From NCBI RefSeq assembly GCF_014207705.1, contig NZ_JACHIU010000001.1, forward strand, positions 1,116,001-1,180,000: a stretch of DNA of 64,000 bases, in the 5' to 3' direction. This stretch comes from Sphaerisporangium rubeum (GTDB taxonomy: Bacteria; Actinomycetota; Actinomycetes; Streptosporangiales; Streptosporangiaceae). The position numbers and the translations under genes are program-made. Shown one piece after another: positions 8,368 through 17,605 of this stretch. Position 1 is the stretch's first letter. Every line of letters starts with the position of its first letter. A model generated the notes under the pieces. It saw only the letters and a list, made by a program, of their open reading frames with translations, did no database searches and was not told the origin of the DNA.

Positions 8368-10140
8368 GTGAGCGGTCGCCGGCAACCGGATCCGTCGCGC
8401 CCCAGGCGCCGGTCCGCGAGTAGAAGAGCCGGGACGCCGTCCCGGTTCCCCGTTCCAGGTCGGGTTTCCTTACTGGCCGCCGTGGTGGTCCTCGGTGCGA
8501 CGGTCACCGTGGTGGTCGTCAACCGGGAACCCGCCGCGCCGCCTCCGGCCGTGAGCACCCAGCCGGTGTCGTCAGAGGTGACCCTGGAGTCCAGCCTCTG
8601 GAAGTCCAAGAAGGTCCAGGCCAAGCCCCAGATGGAGAACACCCCGCTGGAGCTCGGCACCCGGTTCCGCGCCAACAAGGACGGCGAGGTCACCGGCATC
8701 CGGTTCTACAAGCCCGAAGGTGAGACCGGCACGCACCGCGGCAGCCTGTGGGACTCGCGCGGCAAGCTGCTCGCCAAGGTGACCTTCACCGGGGAGAGCG
8801 GCAGCGGCTGGCAGCAGGCGCTGTTCGACGAGCCGGTCCGCACGGTGGCGGGCCGCACGTACACCGTCTCCTACCACACCACCACCGGCGGGTACGTCGC
8901 CAAGCCCGGTGCGTTCAAGAAGCCCGTCACCTCCGGCCCGCTGACCGCCGAGGCGGGGGTGTTCGGCATCACCGACAAGGCCGGGTTCCCCTCACGTGTG
9001 CACCCGCGCCTGGTCAACTACTACGTGGACCTGATCTTCCGGCACCGCGAGCGCCGCTGGCACCACCCGCGTCCGAGCGGACGTCCCGGCGAGCCCACGC
9101 CGACGTCCAGCGCGTCCGGCGGCGAGGCCACACCGGACCCGAGCCTCACGCCGAGCCAGACCCCGACGCTGCCGAGCGAGACCCCGACCGCGCCGGACGC
9201 GACTCCCAGCCTGCCGAGCGAGACGCCGACCGCGCCGAGCGCCACGCCGACGCGCACGCGCACCCCGTCCGCGACGCCGACCTTCACCCGCACCCCCAAG
9301 CCGTCGCCGACCGAGACCAAGGACCCGAGTCCGACTCCGGCGCCGCCGACCAAGACCTCGTCACCGCCGCCGACCCGCGGCTTCCCCGGCGCCGGTGACA
9401 CCGGTGTCCCCGCAGGGGTCACGCTGAAGGAGAGCAAGTCGATCACCGTGACCAAGGACGGCACGGTCATCGACGCCATGGAGGTCCGCGGCGAGATCAA
9501 CGTCGACGCGAACGACGTCGTCATCAAGAACACGCGGGTCGCCGCGGCCCCCGGCCAGTGGGGCATCATCCAGCGCCAGGGCCGCAGCGGCCTCGTGGTG
9601 GAGAACTCCGAGATCTTCGGCAACGGCAAGGACCAGACGCAGTTCGGCATCATCAACCAGGGTGGCGACCTGACGGTGCGCCGCGCCGACATCCACACGA
9701 TCAGCAACGGCATCCTCACCGACCAGGGCCTCATCGAGGGCAACTACCTGCACGACCCGAAGTACTTCTCCGGTGACCACACCGACATGATCATGTGTAC
9801 GTCGGGCCCGCCGTCCGGCGCCAAGCTGGTCATCCGCGGCAACACGGTGATCAACAACCTCGACCAGACCGGCGCCATCGCGCTGTTCCAGGACTTCGGC
9901 GTGGTGCGGAACGTCACCGTCGAAGGCAACTTCCTGGCCGGCGGCGGCTACTCGCTGTACGCCGGAGCCGGCAGCAAGGGTGTCTCGTCGAACATCAAGG
10001 TCATCGGCAACGTCTTCAGCAAGGACGTCTGGGCCAAGGGCGGCTACCACGGCCCGGTCGCCTACTGGGACAAGAACGGCTCAGGCAACGAGTGGCGTGA
10101 CAACGTCTGGGAGGACGGCAAGGCCGTCTCCGCGAGCTGA
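8368..10140 (+). CDS. Membrane-anchored DUF4082 and right-handed beta-helix protein
   Basis: 590 aa. A basic N-terminus is followed by one membrane segment (about residues 33-52). Next are one DUF4082 domain (about 70-222, with IRFYKPEGETGTHRGSLW), a Pro/Thr/Ser-rich stalk (about 225-345, repeats such as PSETPTAP) and a parallel beta-helix (about 350-590) with the periodic VVIKNTRV, LVVENSEIF and LVIRGNTVINN rungs of pectate-lyase-like folds. The GTG at 8368 is preceded by GGAGG 8 bases away. The layout is that of a surface-anchored carbohydrate-binding or polysaccharide-acting protein on a wall-spanning stalk. The DUF4082 domain is shared with the big secreted protein nearby, which suggests a common target. 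Substrate unknown. Confidence 0.8.
   Translation: MSGRRQPDPSRPRRRSASRRAGTPSRFPVPGRVSLLAAVVVLGATVTVVVVNREPAAPPPAVSTQPVSSEVTLESSLWKSKKVQAKPQMENTPLELGTRFRANKDGEVTGIRFYKPEGETGTHRGSLWDSRGKLLAKVTFTGESGSGWQQALFDEPVRTVAGRTYTVSYHTTTGGYVAKPGAFKKPVTSGPLTAEAGVFGITDKAGFPSRVHPRLVNYYVDLIFRHRERRWHHPRPSGRPGEPTPTSSASGGEATPDPSLTPSQTPTLPSETPTAPDATPSLPSETPTAPSATPTRTRTPSATPTFTRTPKPSPTETKDPSPTPAPPTKTSSPPPTRGFPGAGDTGVPAGVTLKESKSITVTKDGTVIDAMEVRGEINVDANDVVIKNTRVAAAPGQWGIIQRQGRSGLVVENSEIFGNGKDQTQFGIINQGGDLTVRRADIHTISNGILTDQGLIEGNYLHDPKYFSGDHTDMIMCTSGPPSGAKLVIRGNTVINNLDQTGAIALFQDFGVVRNVTVEGNFLAGGGYSLYAGAGSKGVSSNIKVIGNVFSKDVWAKGGYHGPVAYWDKNGSGNEWRDNVWEDGKAVSAS
9169..9252 (+). repeat. Two imperfect 42-bp tandem units in the Pro/Thr/Ser stalk
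   Basis: Both units begin CTGCCGAGCGAGAC and encode LPSETPTAP followed by DATPS or SATPT. They lie inside the stalk of the beta-helix protein and likely arose by unit duplication; stalk length may vary between strains. Confidence 0.6.
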
Positions 10141-10157
10141 GCCCTCGGCGGACAGAG

Positions 10158-10192
10158 GAAGGCCCCCGCGGAGAAACTCCGCGGGGGCCTTC
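10158..10192. terminator. Bidirectional terminator between the beta-helix gene and korB
   Basis: Perfect 16-bp arms GAAGGCCCCCGCGGAG and CTCCGCGGGGGCCTTC around an AAA loop, lying between two converging genes (stop at 10140 on +, stop at 10209 on -). It would serve both transcripts. Confidence 0.9.
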
Positions 10193-10208
10193 TCGTGTCT
10201 CGTGGCGC

Positions 10209-11306
10209 TCAGCCGACGCGCCAGGTGTCCCCGCCGCGCAGCAGCTCCGACAGCACACCGGGGCCGCGGTCGGCGACGGCGTCGTCGACCTGCCGCTCCA
10301 TCAGCGTGTCGTACGCCGGCCGCTCCACCGAACGGAACACGCCGATCGGGACGTGCTCGAACGCCGGCTCGTCCAGCCGCGACAGCGCGAACGCCACCGA
10401 CGGGTCGGGGTTGTGCGCGTCGTGCACGAGGATCTCACCCTCAGGCACGCTCGCGCGGTCCACGACCTCGATGCCGCCGTTCGACGCGCGGCGCACGGCC
10501 TTGGTGGCGGACACGATCGGCTGTCCGTGCTCCAGGCGCAACGTGATGTCGTCGCGCAGGCCGGGGTCCTTGAGCTGGTCGAACGCGCCGTCGTTGAAGA
10601 TGTTGCAGTTCTGGTAGATCTCCACCAGGCTCGCGCCGCGGTGCGCCGTGGCGTCGCGCAGCACCGACTGCAGGTGCTTGCGGTCGGAGTCGATGGTGCG
10701 GCCGACGAAGCTCGCCTCGGCGCCGAGCGCCAGCGAGATCGGGTTGAACGGCTTGTCCAGCGACCCCATCGGCGTCGACTTGGTGATCTTGCCGATCTCG
10801 GACGTCGGCGAGTACTGGCCCTTGGTCAGCCCGTAGATCCGGTTGTTGAACAGCAGGATGTTGAGGTTGACGTTGCGGCGCAGCGCGTGGATCAGGTGGT
10901 TGCCGCCGATGGACAGCGCGTCGCCGTCCCCGGTGATCACCCAGACCGACAGGTCGGGCCGCGACGCCGCGAGACCCGTCGCGATGGCGGGGGCCCGGCC
11001 GTGGATCGAGTGGAACCCGTAGGTGTTCAGGTAGTACGGGAAGCGGGACGAGCAGCCGATGCCGGAGACGAACACGATGTTCTCGCGGCGCAGCCCGAGC
11101 TCCGGCAGGAAGCTCTGCACCGCCGCCAGGATGGCGTAGTCACCGCACCCGGGGCACCAGCGCACCTCCTGGTCGCTCTTGAAGTCCTTCAGGGTCTGCT
11201 TGCCGGTGGCACGCGGGATGAGGGTGAGCCCGCTGCCTCTGAGCCCCCCGAGATCACCGGCGTCACCGACGTCACCGACATGGCCGTTGGTCGTGGTTTC
11301 ACTCAC
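10209..11306 (-). CDS. korB: 2-oxoacid:ferredoxin oxidoreductase, beta subunit
   Basis: 365 aa, TPP-binding subunit. The CPGCGDY motif and the later GCSSRFPYY supply iron-sulfur ligands, and GDGDALSIGGNH with LFNN is the TPP/Mg motif. The N-terminal 25 residues are a Gly/Asp-rich extension. The enzyme decarboxylates 2-oxoglutarate (or another 2-oxoacid) with CoA and reduces ferredoxin. Its GTG start overlaps the end of korA by 8 bases, so the two are cotranslated. Next to an EFG-less complex I cluster, it is a plausible source of reduced ferredoxin for that complex (inference from position). Confidence 0.93.
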   Translation of the reverse strand: MSETTTNGHVGDVGDAGDLGGLRGSGLTLIPRATGKQTLKDFKSDQEVRWCPGCGDYAILAAVQSFLPELGLRRENIVFVSGIGCSSRFPYYLNTYGFHSIHGRAPAIATGLAASRPDLSVWVITGDGDALSIGGNHLIHALRRNVNLNILLFNNRIYGLTKGQYSPTSEIGKITKSTPMGSLDKPFNPISLALGAEASFVGRTIDSDRKHLQSVLRDATAHRGASLVEIYQNCNIFNDGAFDQLKDPGLRDDITLRLEHGQPIVSATKAVRRASNGGIEVVDRASVPEGEILVHDAHNPDPSVAFALSRLDEPAFEHVPIGVFRSVERPAYDTLMERQVDDAVADRGPGVLSELLRGGDTWRVG

Positions 11307-13152
11307 TGTCGATCACGTCCTGGATCACTCCGGCCAGTTCCTCGGCCTTGAAGGGGAGACCGCGCACACGGTTGTAACTGATGATGTCGACGAGGAAGCG
11401 AGCACGCAGCAGCAACGCGAGCTGGCCGAGGTTGATCTCGGGCAGCAGCACCTTGTCGTACGCGCGCAGCACCTCGCCGGTGTTGGCCGGCAGGGGGTTG
11501 AGATGGCGCAGGTGGGCCTGCGCGACCTTGCCGCCGGACCGCCTGACCCGCCGCATCGCCGCCGCGATCGGCCCGTAGGTCGAACCCCAGCCGAGCACGA
11601 GCACCCGCGCGTCGCCGTCGGGGTCGTCGACCTCCAACGGCGGGATGTCCTGCGCGATGCCGTCGATCTTGGCCTGGCGCAGGCGGACCATGCGGTCGTG
11701 GTTGTTCGGGTCGTAGGAGATGTTGCCGGTGCCGTCGGCCTTCTCGATGCCGCCGATGCGGTGCTCGAGGCCCGGCGTGCCGGGTACGGCCCACGGCCGC
11801 GCCAAGGTGGCGGGGTCGCGGCGGAACGGCAGGAACGTCTCGCCGTCGTCGCCGTTCGGCGTGACCGTGAAGTCGGCCGTCAGGTCCGGCAGGTCGTCCA
11901 CCTCGGGCAGCAGCCACGGCTCCGAGCCGTTGGCGAGGTAGCCGTCGGACAGCAGCATCACCGGCGTGCGGTACTTGACGGCCAGCCGCGCCGCCTCGAT
12001 CGCCGCGTCGAAGCAGTCGGACGGCGTGGACGGCGCCACGATCGGCAGCGGCGACTCGCCGTTGCGGCCGAACATGGCCATCAGCAGGTCGGTCTGCTCG
12101 GTCTTGGTCGGCATGCCGGTCGAGGGGCCGGCCCGCTGCACGTCCACGACGATCAGCGGCAGCTCCGTGGCGACCGCGAGACCCACCGTCTCACCCTTGA
12201 GCACCACACCGGGACCCGAGGTGGTGGTGACGCCGAGCGCGCCGCCGAACGCCGCGCCGAGCGCCGCGCCGACCCCCGCGATCTCGTCCTCGGCCTGGAA
12301 GGTGCGCACCCCGAACCGCTTGTGCTTGGACAGCTCGTGCAGGATGTCCGACGCGGGGGTGATCGGGTACGACCCGAGGAACAGCGGCAGCTTGGACCGC
12401 ACCGACGCCGCCACCAGGCCGAGCGCGAGCGCCTGGTTGCCGGAGATGTTGCGGTACAGACCCGGGGCCAGCTTGGCCGGCTTGACCTCGTACGACACCG
12501 AGAACGACTCGGTGGTCTCGCCGTAGTTCCAGCCCGCCTGGAACGCCGCGACGTTGGCGTTGGCGATGTCGGGCTTCTTGGCGAACTTGGTGCGCAGGAA
12601 CTTGACCGTCGCCTCGGTCGGCCGGTGGTACAGCCACGACAGCAGACCGAGCGCGAACATGTTCTTGGCCCGCTCGGCGTCCTTCTTGGAGATCTCGAAG
12701 CCTTCGAGCGCCTTGACCGTCAGCGAGGTCAGCGGCACCGCGTGGACCCGCCACTCGCTGAGCGAACCGTCGTCGACGGGGCTCGCGGCGTAGCCGACCT
12801 TCTGCAGGTTGCGCTTGGTGAACTCGTCGGTGTTGACGATGACGTCGGCCCCGCGCGGCAGGTCGCCGAGGTTGGCCTTGAGCGCCGCCGGGTTCATCGC
12901 CACCAGGACGTTGGGTGCGTCACCGGGGGTGAGGATGTCGTGGTCGGCGAAGTGGAGCTGGAAGCTCGACACTCCAGGGAGCGTGCCGGCCGGAGCGCGG
13001 ATCTCGGCCGGGAAGTTGGGAAGGGTGGAGATGTCGTTGCCGAACTCGGCGGTCTCGGCGGTGAAACGATCGCCGGTGAGTTGCATGCCGTCGCCGGAGT
13101 CGCCCGCGAATCGGATGATCACGCGATCGAGTTGCTGCACCTGCTTGGTCAC
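11299..13152 (-). CDS. korA: 2-oxoacid:ferredoxin oxidoreductase, fused gamma-alpha subunit
   Basis: 617 aa. The N-terminal gamma domain (about residues 1-190) begins with VIIRFAGDSGDGMQ and contains LPNFPAEIRAPAG; the alpha domain follows (from about 220) with FLGSYPITPASDILHEL and GVTTTSGPGV, giving the gamma-alpha fusion usual for actinobacterial KorA. The GTG start is preceded by AGGAGTGAG. With KorB it forms the CoA-acylating, ferredoxin-reducing enzyme. The preference for 2-oxoglutarate over pyruvate is known from the mycobacterial and streptomycete relatives and is inferred here. It is transcribed away from nuoA, leaving a 536-base divergent region. Confidence 0.93.
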   Translation of the reverse strand: MTKQVQQLDRVIIRFAGDSGDGMQLTGDRFTAETAEFGNDISTLPNFPAEIRAPAGTLPGVSSFQLHFADHDILTPGDAPNVLVAMNPAALKANLGDLPRGADVIVNTDEFTKRNLQKVGYAASPVDDGSLSEWRVHAVPLTSLTVKALEGFEISKKDAERAKNMFALGLLSWLYHRPTEATVKFLRTKFAKKPDIANANVAAFQAGWNYGETTESFSVSYEVKPAKLAPGLYRNISGNQALALGLVAASVRSKLPLFLGSYPITPASDILHELSKHKRFGVRTFQAEDEIAGVGAALGAAFGGALGVTTTSGPGVVLKGETVGLAVATELPLIVVDVQRAGPSTGMPTKTEQTDLLMAMFGRNGESPLPIVAPSTPSDCFDAAIEAARLAVKYRTPVMLLSDGYLANGSEPWLLPEVDDLPDLTADFTVTPNGDDGETFLPFRRDPATLARPWAVPGTPGLEHRIGGIEKADGTGNISYDPNNHDRMVRLRQAKIDGIAQDIPPLEVDDPDGDARVLVLGWGSTYGPIAAAMRRVRRSGGKVAQAHLRHLNPLPANTGEVLRAYDKVLLPEINLGQLALLLRARFLVDIISYNRVRGLPFKAEELAGVIQDVIDSE

Positions 13153-13688
13153 AGCTCACTCCTCTTCGACGCGGCGCGGCGTCGTCGCTGGTGGCACGAT
13201 GTCACTTCCATGCTAGATCCCTAAGGGTGGCTCGGCTTCTTTCCGCATGCGCGTCGATCAGAGGTGTGACCGTCTCTGTGACGGCGGGCGGTGTACTACG
13301 CGGCCCGGCCTGCCGTTTTTGTGGAACGGCGGTGGAACGCGGTGGTCCTTCCGGGGGAGGACCTGAGGGTGGAACGGGGGTCGGCGACGTCCGCCTACGG
13401 CCTCATCACGGCCGGAAGCGGATCCAGGTACACAGCCCTGCGGCGAGCCTGCCTAGATCAACGTGCAAGCGGGAGTAGAGCACGTCTCTGGTCACGTTCA
13501 CCAACTATATGTCGCTCATGCCGATGGCCCCAGTCTCGCCTCGCCTGTGTGGCGCGGCTCTCAGGCCGCCGGGGTGCCGCTGACTTGTTCCCCGTCATGC
13601 TCTCCCGCACCTGATGTTCCCGGCACGGTGACAAAGGTATTCCCCGATGTACATTTAGGGGATCCGGCCGCGTGGAGGTGGAGGCGGC
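13153..13688. other. 536-base divergent intergenic region (korA / nuoA)
   Basis: No convincing gene: the short open frames here have no ribosome sites or recognisable products. It must hold the promoters of korAB and of the nuo cluster. A dyad lies close to nuoA (separate entry), and a CCCTAAGGG palindrome lies about 80 bases upstream of korA. I could not assign -35/-10 boxes with confidence. Confidence 0.5.
13641..13662. promoter_or_regulatory. Dyad-like element upstream of nuoA
   Basis: TCCCC and GGGGA flank an 8-bp palindrome ATGTACAT, ending 26 bases before the nuoA start and ahead of its ribosome site. The spacing of the outer arms is not fully symmetric, so this is a candidate operator, not an assigned site. 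Confidence 0.3.
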
Positions 13689-14060
13689 ATGAGCGGTTAC
13701 TACGGTTCGTACCTGATCGTGGCCGTGTTGCTGCTGGTCGGCTGCGCCGTGTTCGCCGGCGCGATGCTCGCGAGCCGCATGCTCAGCCCCCGCAACGCCA
13801 GCCCGGAGAAACTCACCACCTACGAGTGCGGTGTCGACCCGGTCGGCGAGGGCTGGGCCCAGTCGCAGATCCGCTACTACGTCTTCACCTATCTGTATGT
13901 CGTGTTCGCGGTGGACGCGGTGTTCCTGTTCCCTTGGGCCACCGTCTTCGCCGCGCCGGGCTTCGGCCTGACCACGCTCGTCGAGATGTTCGTCTTCCTG
14001 GCGTTCATCGCGCTCGGCATCCTGTACGCCTACCGTAAGCGCGTGCTCACCTGGACCTGA
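13689..14060 (+). CDS. nuoA: Complex I subunit NuoA
   Basis: 123 aa with three membrane helices, matching the small membrane subunit of proton-pumping NADH:quinone oxidoreductase. The diagnostic loop [14 protein letters not shown], with the conserved Cys, lies between helices 1 and 2, and [20 protein letters not shown] begins helix 2. GGAGGTGGAGG precedes the ATG. It is the first gene of the cluster; the subunit forms part of the quinone-site cavity with NuoH, NuoB and NuoD. Confidence 0.95.
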   Translation: MSGYYGSYLIVAVLLLVGCAVFAGAMLASRMLSPRNASPEKLTTYECGVDPVGEGWAQSQIRYYVFTYLYVVFAVDAVFLFPWATVFAAPGFGLTTLVEMFVFLAFIALGILYAYRKRVLTWT

Positions 14061-14133
14061 ACCGGCGCTGTACCCATTTCCGGCCGGCGCGCGAGGCCTC
14101 GCCGGGAGTCCGCGCAGGAGGGAGAATGCGACC

Positions 14134-14655
14134 ATGGCCGCCAGCGATCTCCCGATGCCCACGGTCGGGCCGGTTTCCCGGCTCGCTCCCAAACCCATGC
14201 GGTTCATCCTCAACTGGGGCCGCCGCTATTCGCTGTGGGTGTTCAACTTCGGGCTCGCGTGCTGCGCCATCGAGTTCATCGCCACCTCGATGAGCAGGCA
14301 CGACTTCATCCGCTTCGGCGTCATCCCGTTCGCCAACGGCCCTCGGCAGGCCGACCTGATGATCGTGTCGGGCACCGTCACCGACAAGATGGCCCCCGCC
14401 GTCAAACGGCTCTACGAGCAGATGCCGGACCCCAAGTACGTCATCTCGTTCGGCGCCTGCTCCAACAGCGGCGGCCCGTACTGGGACTCCTACTGCGTCA
14501 CCAAAGGCGTCGACCAGATCATCCCCGTGGACGTCTACGTCCCCGGCTGTCCGCCGCGGCCCGAGGCCCTGCTGTACGGCATCATGAAACTCCAGGAGAA
14601 GATCGCCGGCGAGTCCCTCGGTGAGCGGTACGCGCCGAAGGGCCCGGACGCGTGA
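14134..14655 (+). CDS. nuoB: Complex I subunit NuoB (cluster N2 carrier)
   Basis: 173 aa. The [4Fe-4S] N2 ligands are the tandem cysteines in LACCAIEF (about residues 43-44), the Cys in [13 protein letters not shown] and the Cys in [13 protein letters not shown]2 is the last cluster before quinone. An N-terminal extension of about 20 residues precedes the conserved fold. The TGA overlaps the GTG of nuoC by 4 bases. NuoB normally packs against NuoD, which this cluster lacks. Confidence 0.95.
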   Translation: MAASDLPMPTVGPVSRLAPKPMRFILNWGRRYSLWVFNFGLACCAIEFIATSMSRHDFIRFGVIPFANGPRQADLMIVSGTVTDKMAPAVKRLYEQMPDPKYVISFGACSNSGGPYWDSYCVTKGVDQIIPVDVYVPGCPPRPEALLYGIMKLQEKIAGESLGERYAPKGPDA

Positions 14656-15215
14656 GGGCCGCCGTCGAGGAGCGGTACGGCGCGCGCGCCACCGTGTCCG
14701 ACTCCTACGGCCAGACCACCGTGGATGTCGGGCCCGCCGACTGGCTCGACCTGGTGTCGTTCGCGCGCGACGGCCTCGGCTGCGCGTACTTCGACTGGTT
14801 GACCGGCGTGGACGACCCGCCGGAGAGCATCACCGTCGTCGCGCACGTCTACGACCCCGCCGAGCACGCTCACCTGCTGCTGCGCACCAAGGTCTCCCGC
14901 GCCGCGCCGCGCCTGCCGAGCGTCACCGGCGTCTACCGAGGCGCCGACTGGCACGAACGCGAGACGTTCGAGATGTTCGGCGTGGACTTCGAGGGTCACC
15001 CCCACCTGGTGCCGCTGCTGCTCCCCGACGGCTTCGAGGGCCACCCGCTGCGCAAGGACTTCGTGCTCGCCGCCAGGGTCGCCAAGGCCTGGCCAGGCGC
15101 CAAGGAACCCGGCGAATCCGGTCACGGCGCGCCGAGCCGCCGCCGCGTCATGCCTCCCGGCGTCCCCGCCGACTGGGGGAGGCCCGCCGCGCCGGGGGAG
15201 GGACGCGATGGCTGA
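14652..15215 (+). CDS. nuoC: Complex I subunit NuoC (30-kDa subunit)
   Basis: 187 aa. The 30-kDa signature is [20 protein letters not shown] followed by [10 protein letters not shown]; the C-terminal 35 residues are a Pro/Arg-rich tail. It is unfused: in some bacteria nuoC is joined to nuoD in a protein of about 600 aa, but here the frame ends and nuoH begins 8 bases earlier than the stop. The start is GTG in a GTGA overlap with nuoB. It forms part of the peripheral arm. Confidence 0.92.
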   Translation: MRAAVEERYGARATVSDSYGQTTVDVGPADWLDLVSFARDGLGCAYFDWLTGVDDPPESITVVAHVYDPAEHAHLLLRTKVSRAAPRLPSVTGVYRGADWHERETFEMFGVDFEGHPHLVPLLLPDGFEGHPLRKDFVLAARVAKAWPGAKEPGESGHGAPSRRRVMPPGVPADWGRPAAPGEGRDG

Positions 15216-16161
15216 GGTGCTCGACGTCGCGCTGCGGCTCGCGGTGATCGTCGTCGCGTTCCTCACGCTGCCGCTGATCGTCGGCCAGACCGAGCACAAG
15301 GCCATGGCCCACATGCAGTCCCGCCTCGGTCCCATGTACGCCGGAGGGTTCCACGGGTGGGCCCAGCTCATCGCCGACGGGGTGAAGTTCGTCCAGAAGG
15401 AGGACGTCATCCCCGCCGCCGCGGACCGCAAGGTGTTCGCGCTGGCCCCGGCGGTGGCGCTGGTGCCGTACCTCGTCGTGATGATCGTCATCCCGGTCGG
15501 GCCCGGCCTGATCGGCGCCGACCTCGACGCCGGCCTGTTCTTCGTGCTGGCCGTCATGGGGGTCGGGGTGCTCGGCTCGATCATGGCGGGCTGGTCGTCG
15601 GCCAACAAGTACTCGGTGCTCGGCGGCATGCGCTCGGCCGCGCAGCTCATGTCGTACGAACTGCCGCTGGTGCTCGCCGCGTCGTCGGTCGCCATGGCGG
15701 CCGGCACGTTGTCGCTTCCCGGCATCGTCGAGGCGTGGCAGTGGTGGTGGCTGCCGTGGCAGGCCGTCGGCGCCGTCGTGTTCTTCGTCGCGGGGCTCGC
15801 CGAGCTGCGCCGGCCGCCGTTCGACATGCCGATCGCCGACTCCGAGATCATCATGGGGCCGATGACCGAGTACACCGGCATCCGGTTCGCGCTGTTCATG
15901 CTGTCGGAGTACGTCGGCATCGTCGTGCTGTCCGCGCTGACCACGGTGCTGTTCCTCGGCGGGTGGCAGGGGCCGCTGCTGCCGGGGCCGGTGTGGACGC
16001 TGCTGAAGGTCTTCGCGCTGGCCTTCGTGGTGATCTGGGTGCGGGTCAGCTTCCCGCGTCTGCGCGCCGACCAGCTGCAGAAGCTGGCCTGGCTAGGCCT
16101 GGTCCCCGCCGCGCTGTTCCAGCTCGCCCTCACCGGCGTCGTCAAGGTGCTCGCCGGCTGA
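15208..16161 (+). CDS. nuoH: Complex I subunit NuoH
   Basis: 317 aa, about eight membrane helices. Conserved quinone-channel segments are visible: ERKAMAHMQ-like [42 protein letters not shown] with its acidic residues, and [14 protein letters not shown]. It overlaps nuoC by 8 bases. Its last 69 bases overlap the 3' end of a converging reverse-strand gene. After it the nuo run is interrupted for 4.2 kb. Confidence 0.95.
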   Translation: MAEVLDVALRLAVIVVAFLTLPLIVGQTEHKAMAHMQSRLGPMYAGGFHGWAQLIADGVKFVQKEDVIPAAADRKVFALAPAVALVPYLVVMIVIPVGPGLIGADLDAGLFFVLAVMGVGVLGSIMAGWSSANKYSVLGGMRSAAQLMSYELPLVLAASSVAMAAGTLSLPGIVEAWQWWWLPWQAVGAVVFFVAGLAELRRPPFDMPIADSEIIMGPMTEYTGIRFALFMLSEYVGIVVLSALTTVLFLGGWQGPLLPGPVWTLLKVFALAFVVIWVRVSFPRLRADQLQKLAWLGLVPAALFQLALTGVVKVLAG

Positions 16162-17100
16162 CACCCGCGCCACGGCGTCGCGCAGCAGCGCCGCGTGCTC
16201 GGGACAGGTGGCCGGGTCGCCGAGCAGGATCCGGGCCGCGTGGCCGTTCTCCGCGGCCCGGCGCAGCACGGCCGCCACGGGGTCGAGGTCCGCGCCGCGT
16301 GCCTGCTCCGGCGGCTCGACCCGGCCGGTGGAGTGGGCTTCGAGCACCGCACGGGTGATGACGGCGAGGATGTCGCCGTCCCAGTCCCTGCCGTCCGGGC
16401 CGTACCGCACCAGCGTGGCCACCGACCACTGGTCGGGATGCTTGGTGATCTCGTCGAGCGCGGCGTCCGGCAACAGCGGCCGCGCGTCGGCCCCGTTGCC
16501 CCGCCGCATCCGCGTGACCGAGGCCAGCGACCCGCCGAGCGCACGCAGCAGCGCCACGTCGGCCGGTCCGAAGAGCCTGGGCCCGGCCCGCCTGGCCAGC
16601 GTCCGCACCGCCTGCAACGCGATCGGACACGCTTGGCCCCAGAACGCCGCCAGATAGGCCGCGTCCCCGCGGACCAGGTCCTCATGCAGCCGTGCCGCCG
16701 CGCCGTCCTCGGCTGCCGGTGCTCCGGCCGCCGTGTCCTCGCCTCCGGCGAGCCGCGCGAGCGTCTCCGCGTCCTGTCCGGCCCGCTCACCCGCGTGTCC
16801 CGTCGCCTCCCAGTCGAGCCGCACGGTCGCCGGCACGGCCGAGGAGGCCGGCGGGCCGTCGGCGGTCGTGAGATGGCCGGCCAGAGCGTGGGCCCTGGTG
16901 GCGCGGGCCGCCATGTCGCGCGCGTCGCGCAGGGCCTCGTCCAGGAGGTGGGGGAACGCGGCGAACGACAGGGTGCTGTCCCAGCGGCGCATGTTCCGCT
17001 GGATCATCGGGCCGTGCTCGGCGAGCAGGGAGTGCAGCCGCTTGAGCCGGTGCGCAAGTTCCTGAAGGCCGGCGGGTTCCACGCCGGCGAACTCGTCCAT
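16093..17100 (-). CDS. Hypothetical protein with WXG100-like helical N-terminus
   Basis: 335 aa, not assigned to a known family. The first ~85 residues look like an alpha-helical hairpin of WXG100 size (LQELAHRLKRLHSLL then FPHLLDEALRDARDMAARA), without a strict WxG. The rest is helical, Ala/Arg-rich and soluble, with no signal peptide. It follows a WXG100-like gene by 37 bases on the same strand, as in type VII substrate pairs. The last 69 bases overlap nuoH in antisense, so the C-terminal 22 residues could be non-native or the overlap real. Confidence 0.6.
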   Translation of the reverse strand: MDEFAGVEPAGLQELAHRLKRLHSLLAEHGPMIQRNMRRWDSTLSFAAFPHLLDEALRDARDMAARATRAHALAGHLTTADGPPASSAVPATVRLDWEATGHAGERAGQDAETLARLAGGEDTAAGAPAAEDGAAARLHEDLVRGDAAYLAAFWGQACPIALQAVRTLARRAGPRLFGPADVALLRALGGSLASVTRMRRGNGADARPLLPDAALDEITKHPDQWSVATLVRYGPDGRDWDGDILAVITRAVLEAHSTGRVEPPEQARGADLDPVAAVLRRAAENGHAARILLGDPATCPEHAALLRDAVARVSAGEHLDDAGEGELEQRGGDQA

Positions 17101-17137
17101 GTCCCCCCTCTCGCGGACGGCCCGCCGTCCGGGGCTG

Positions 17138-17398
17138 CTACAAGACGACCTTCCGGCGTTCCGCCTCTTCGAGACGGGTGATCAGATGGGGCTGTTCGGC
17201 GAGCACGTCGTGCAGGAGCCTGACCAGCACGGCGTATCGCGCGTACCAGTCGGCGGCCCACCGGTCGGCCGCGGCGCCGTGCCAGGTGGGCTCGCCGAAC
17301 AACGGCGGGACGGCGGCGAGCGCCTGGAGGATCTCACCGGCCGCGTCCGCGACCTCGGCCATGTCCGCACGGCACTGCTCGACCGGCGACGGCTCCAT
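17138..17398 (-). CDS. WXG100-like small protein
   Basis: 86 aa. Two helices flank a turn containing PTWHGAAADRWAADW, whose W-H-G matches the WxG turn of ESAT-6/WXG100 proteins, and the protein ends in an acidic-basic helix (LITRLEEAERRKVVL). The ATG at 17398 is chosen because GGGGAGGAG lies 7-8 bases upstream. Such proteins are secreted by, or act as partners in, type VII-like systems; no EccC or other secretion gene is in the window. The next gene probably encodes its larger partner. Confidence 0.65.
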   Translation of the reverse strand: MEPSPVEQCRADMAEVADAAGEILQALAAVPPLFGEPTWHGAAADRWAADWYARYAVLVRLLHDVLAEQPHLITRLEEAERRKVVL

Positions 17399-17605
17399 GC
17401 GGACTCCTCCCCTGAGGCGCGGCTCCGGCAAGGCAGACACCGCCGTGCAAACTTAAGGGAAACGACGGCCGGCTGTCAGGCTTACCGGATCGGAAATCCG
17501 AATTACCGGATATCCAGACTTCCCCTCTTCCGGTGGTCGCACAGTGCGGCTCTCGACGGTGGTGCGGCTTCGCCGGTCATGCGGTGATATCGCCGGTCAC
17601 ATCGC

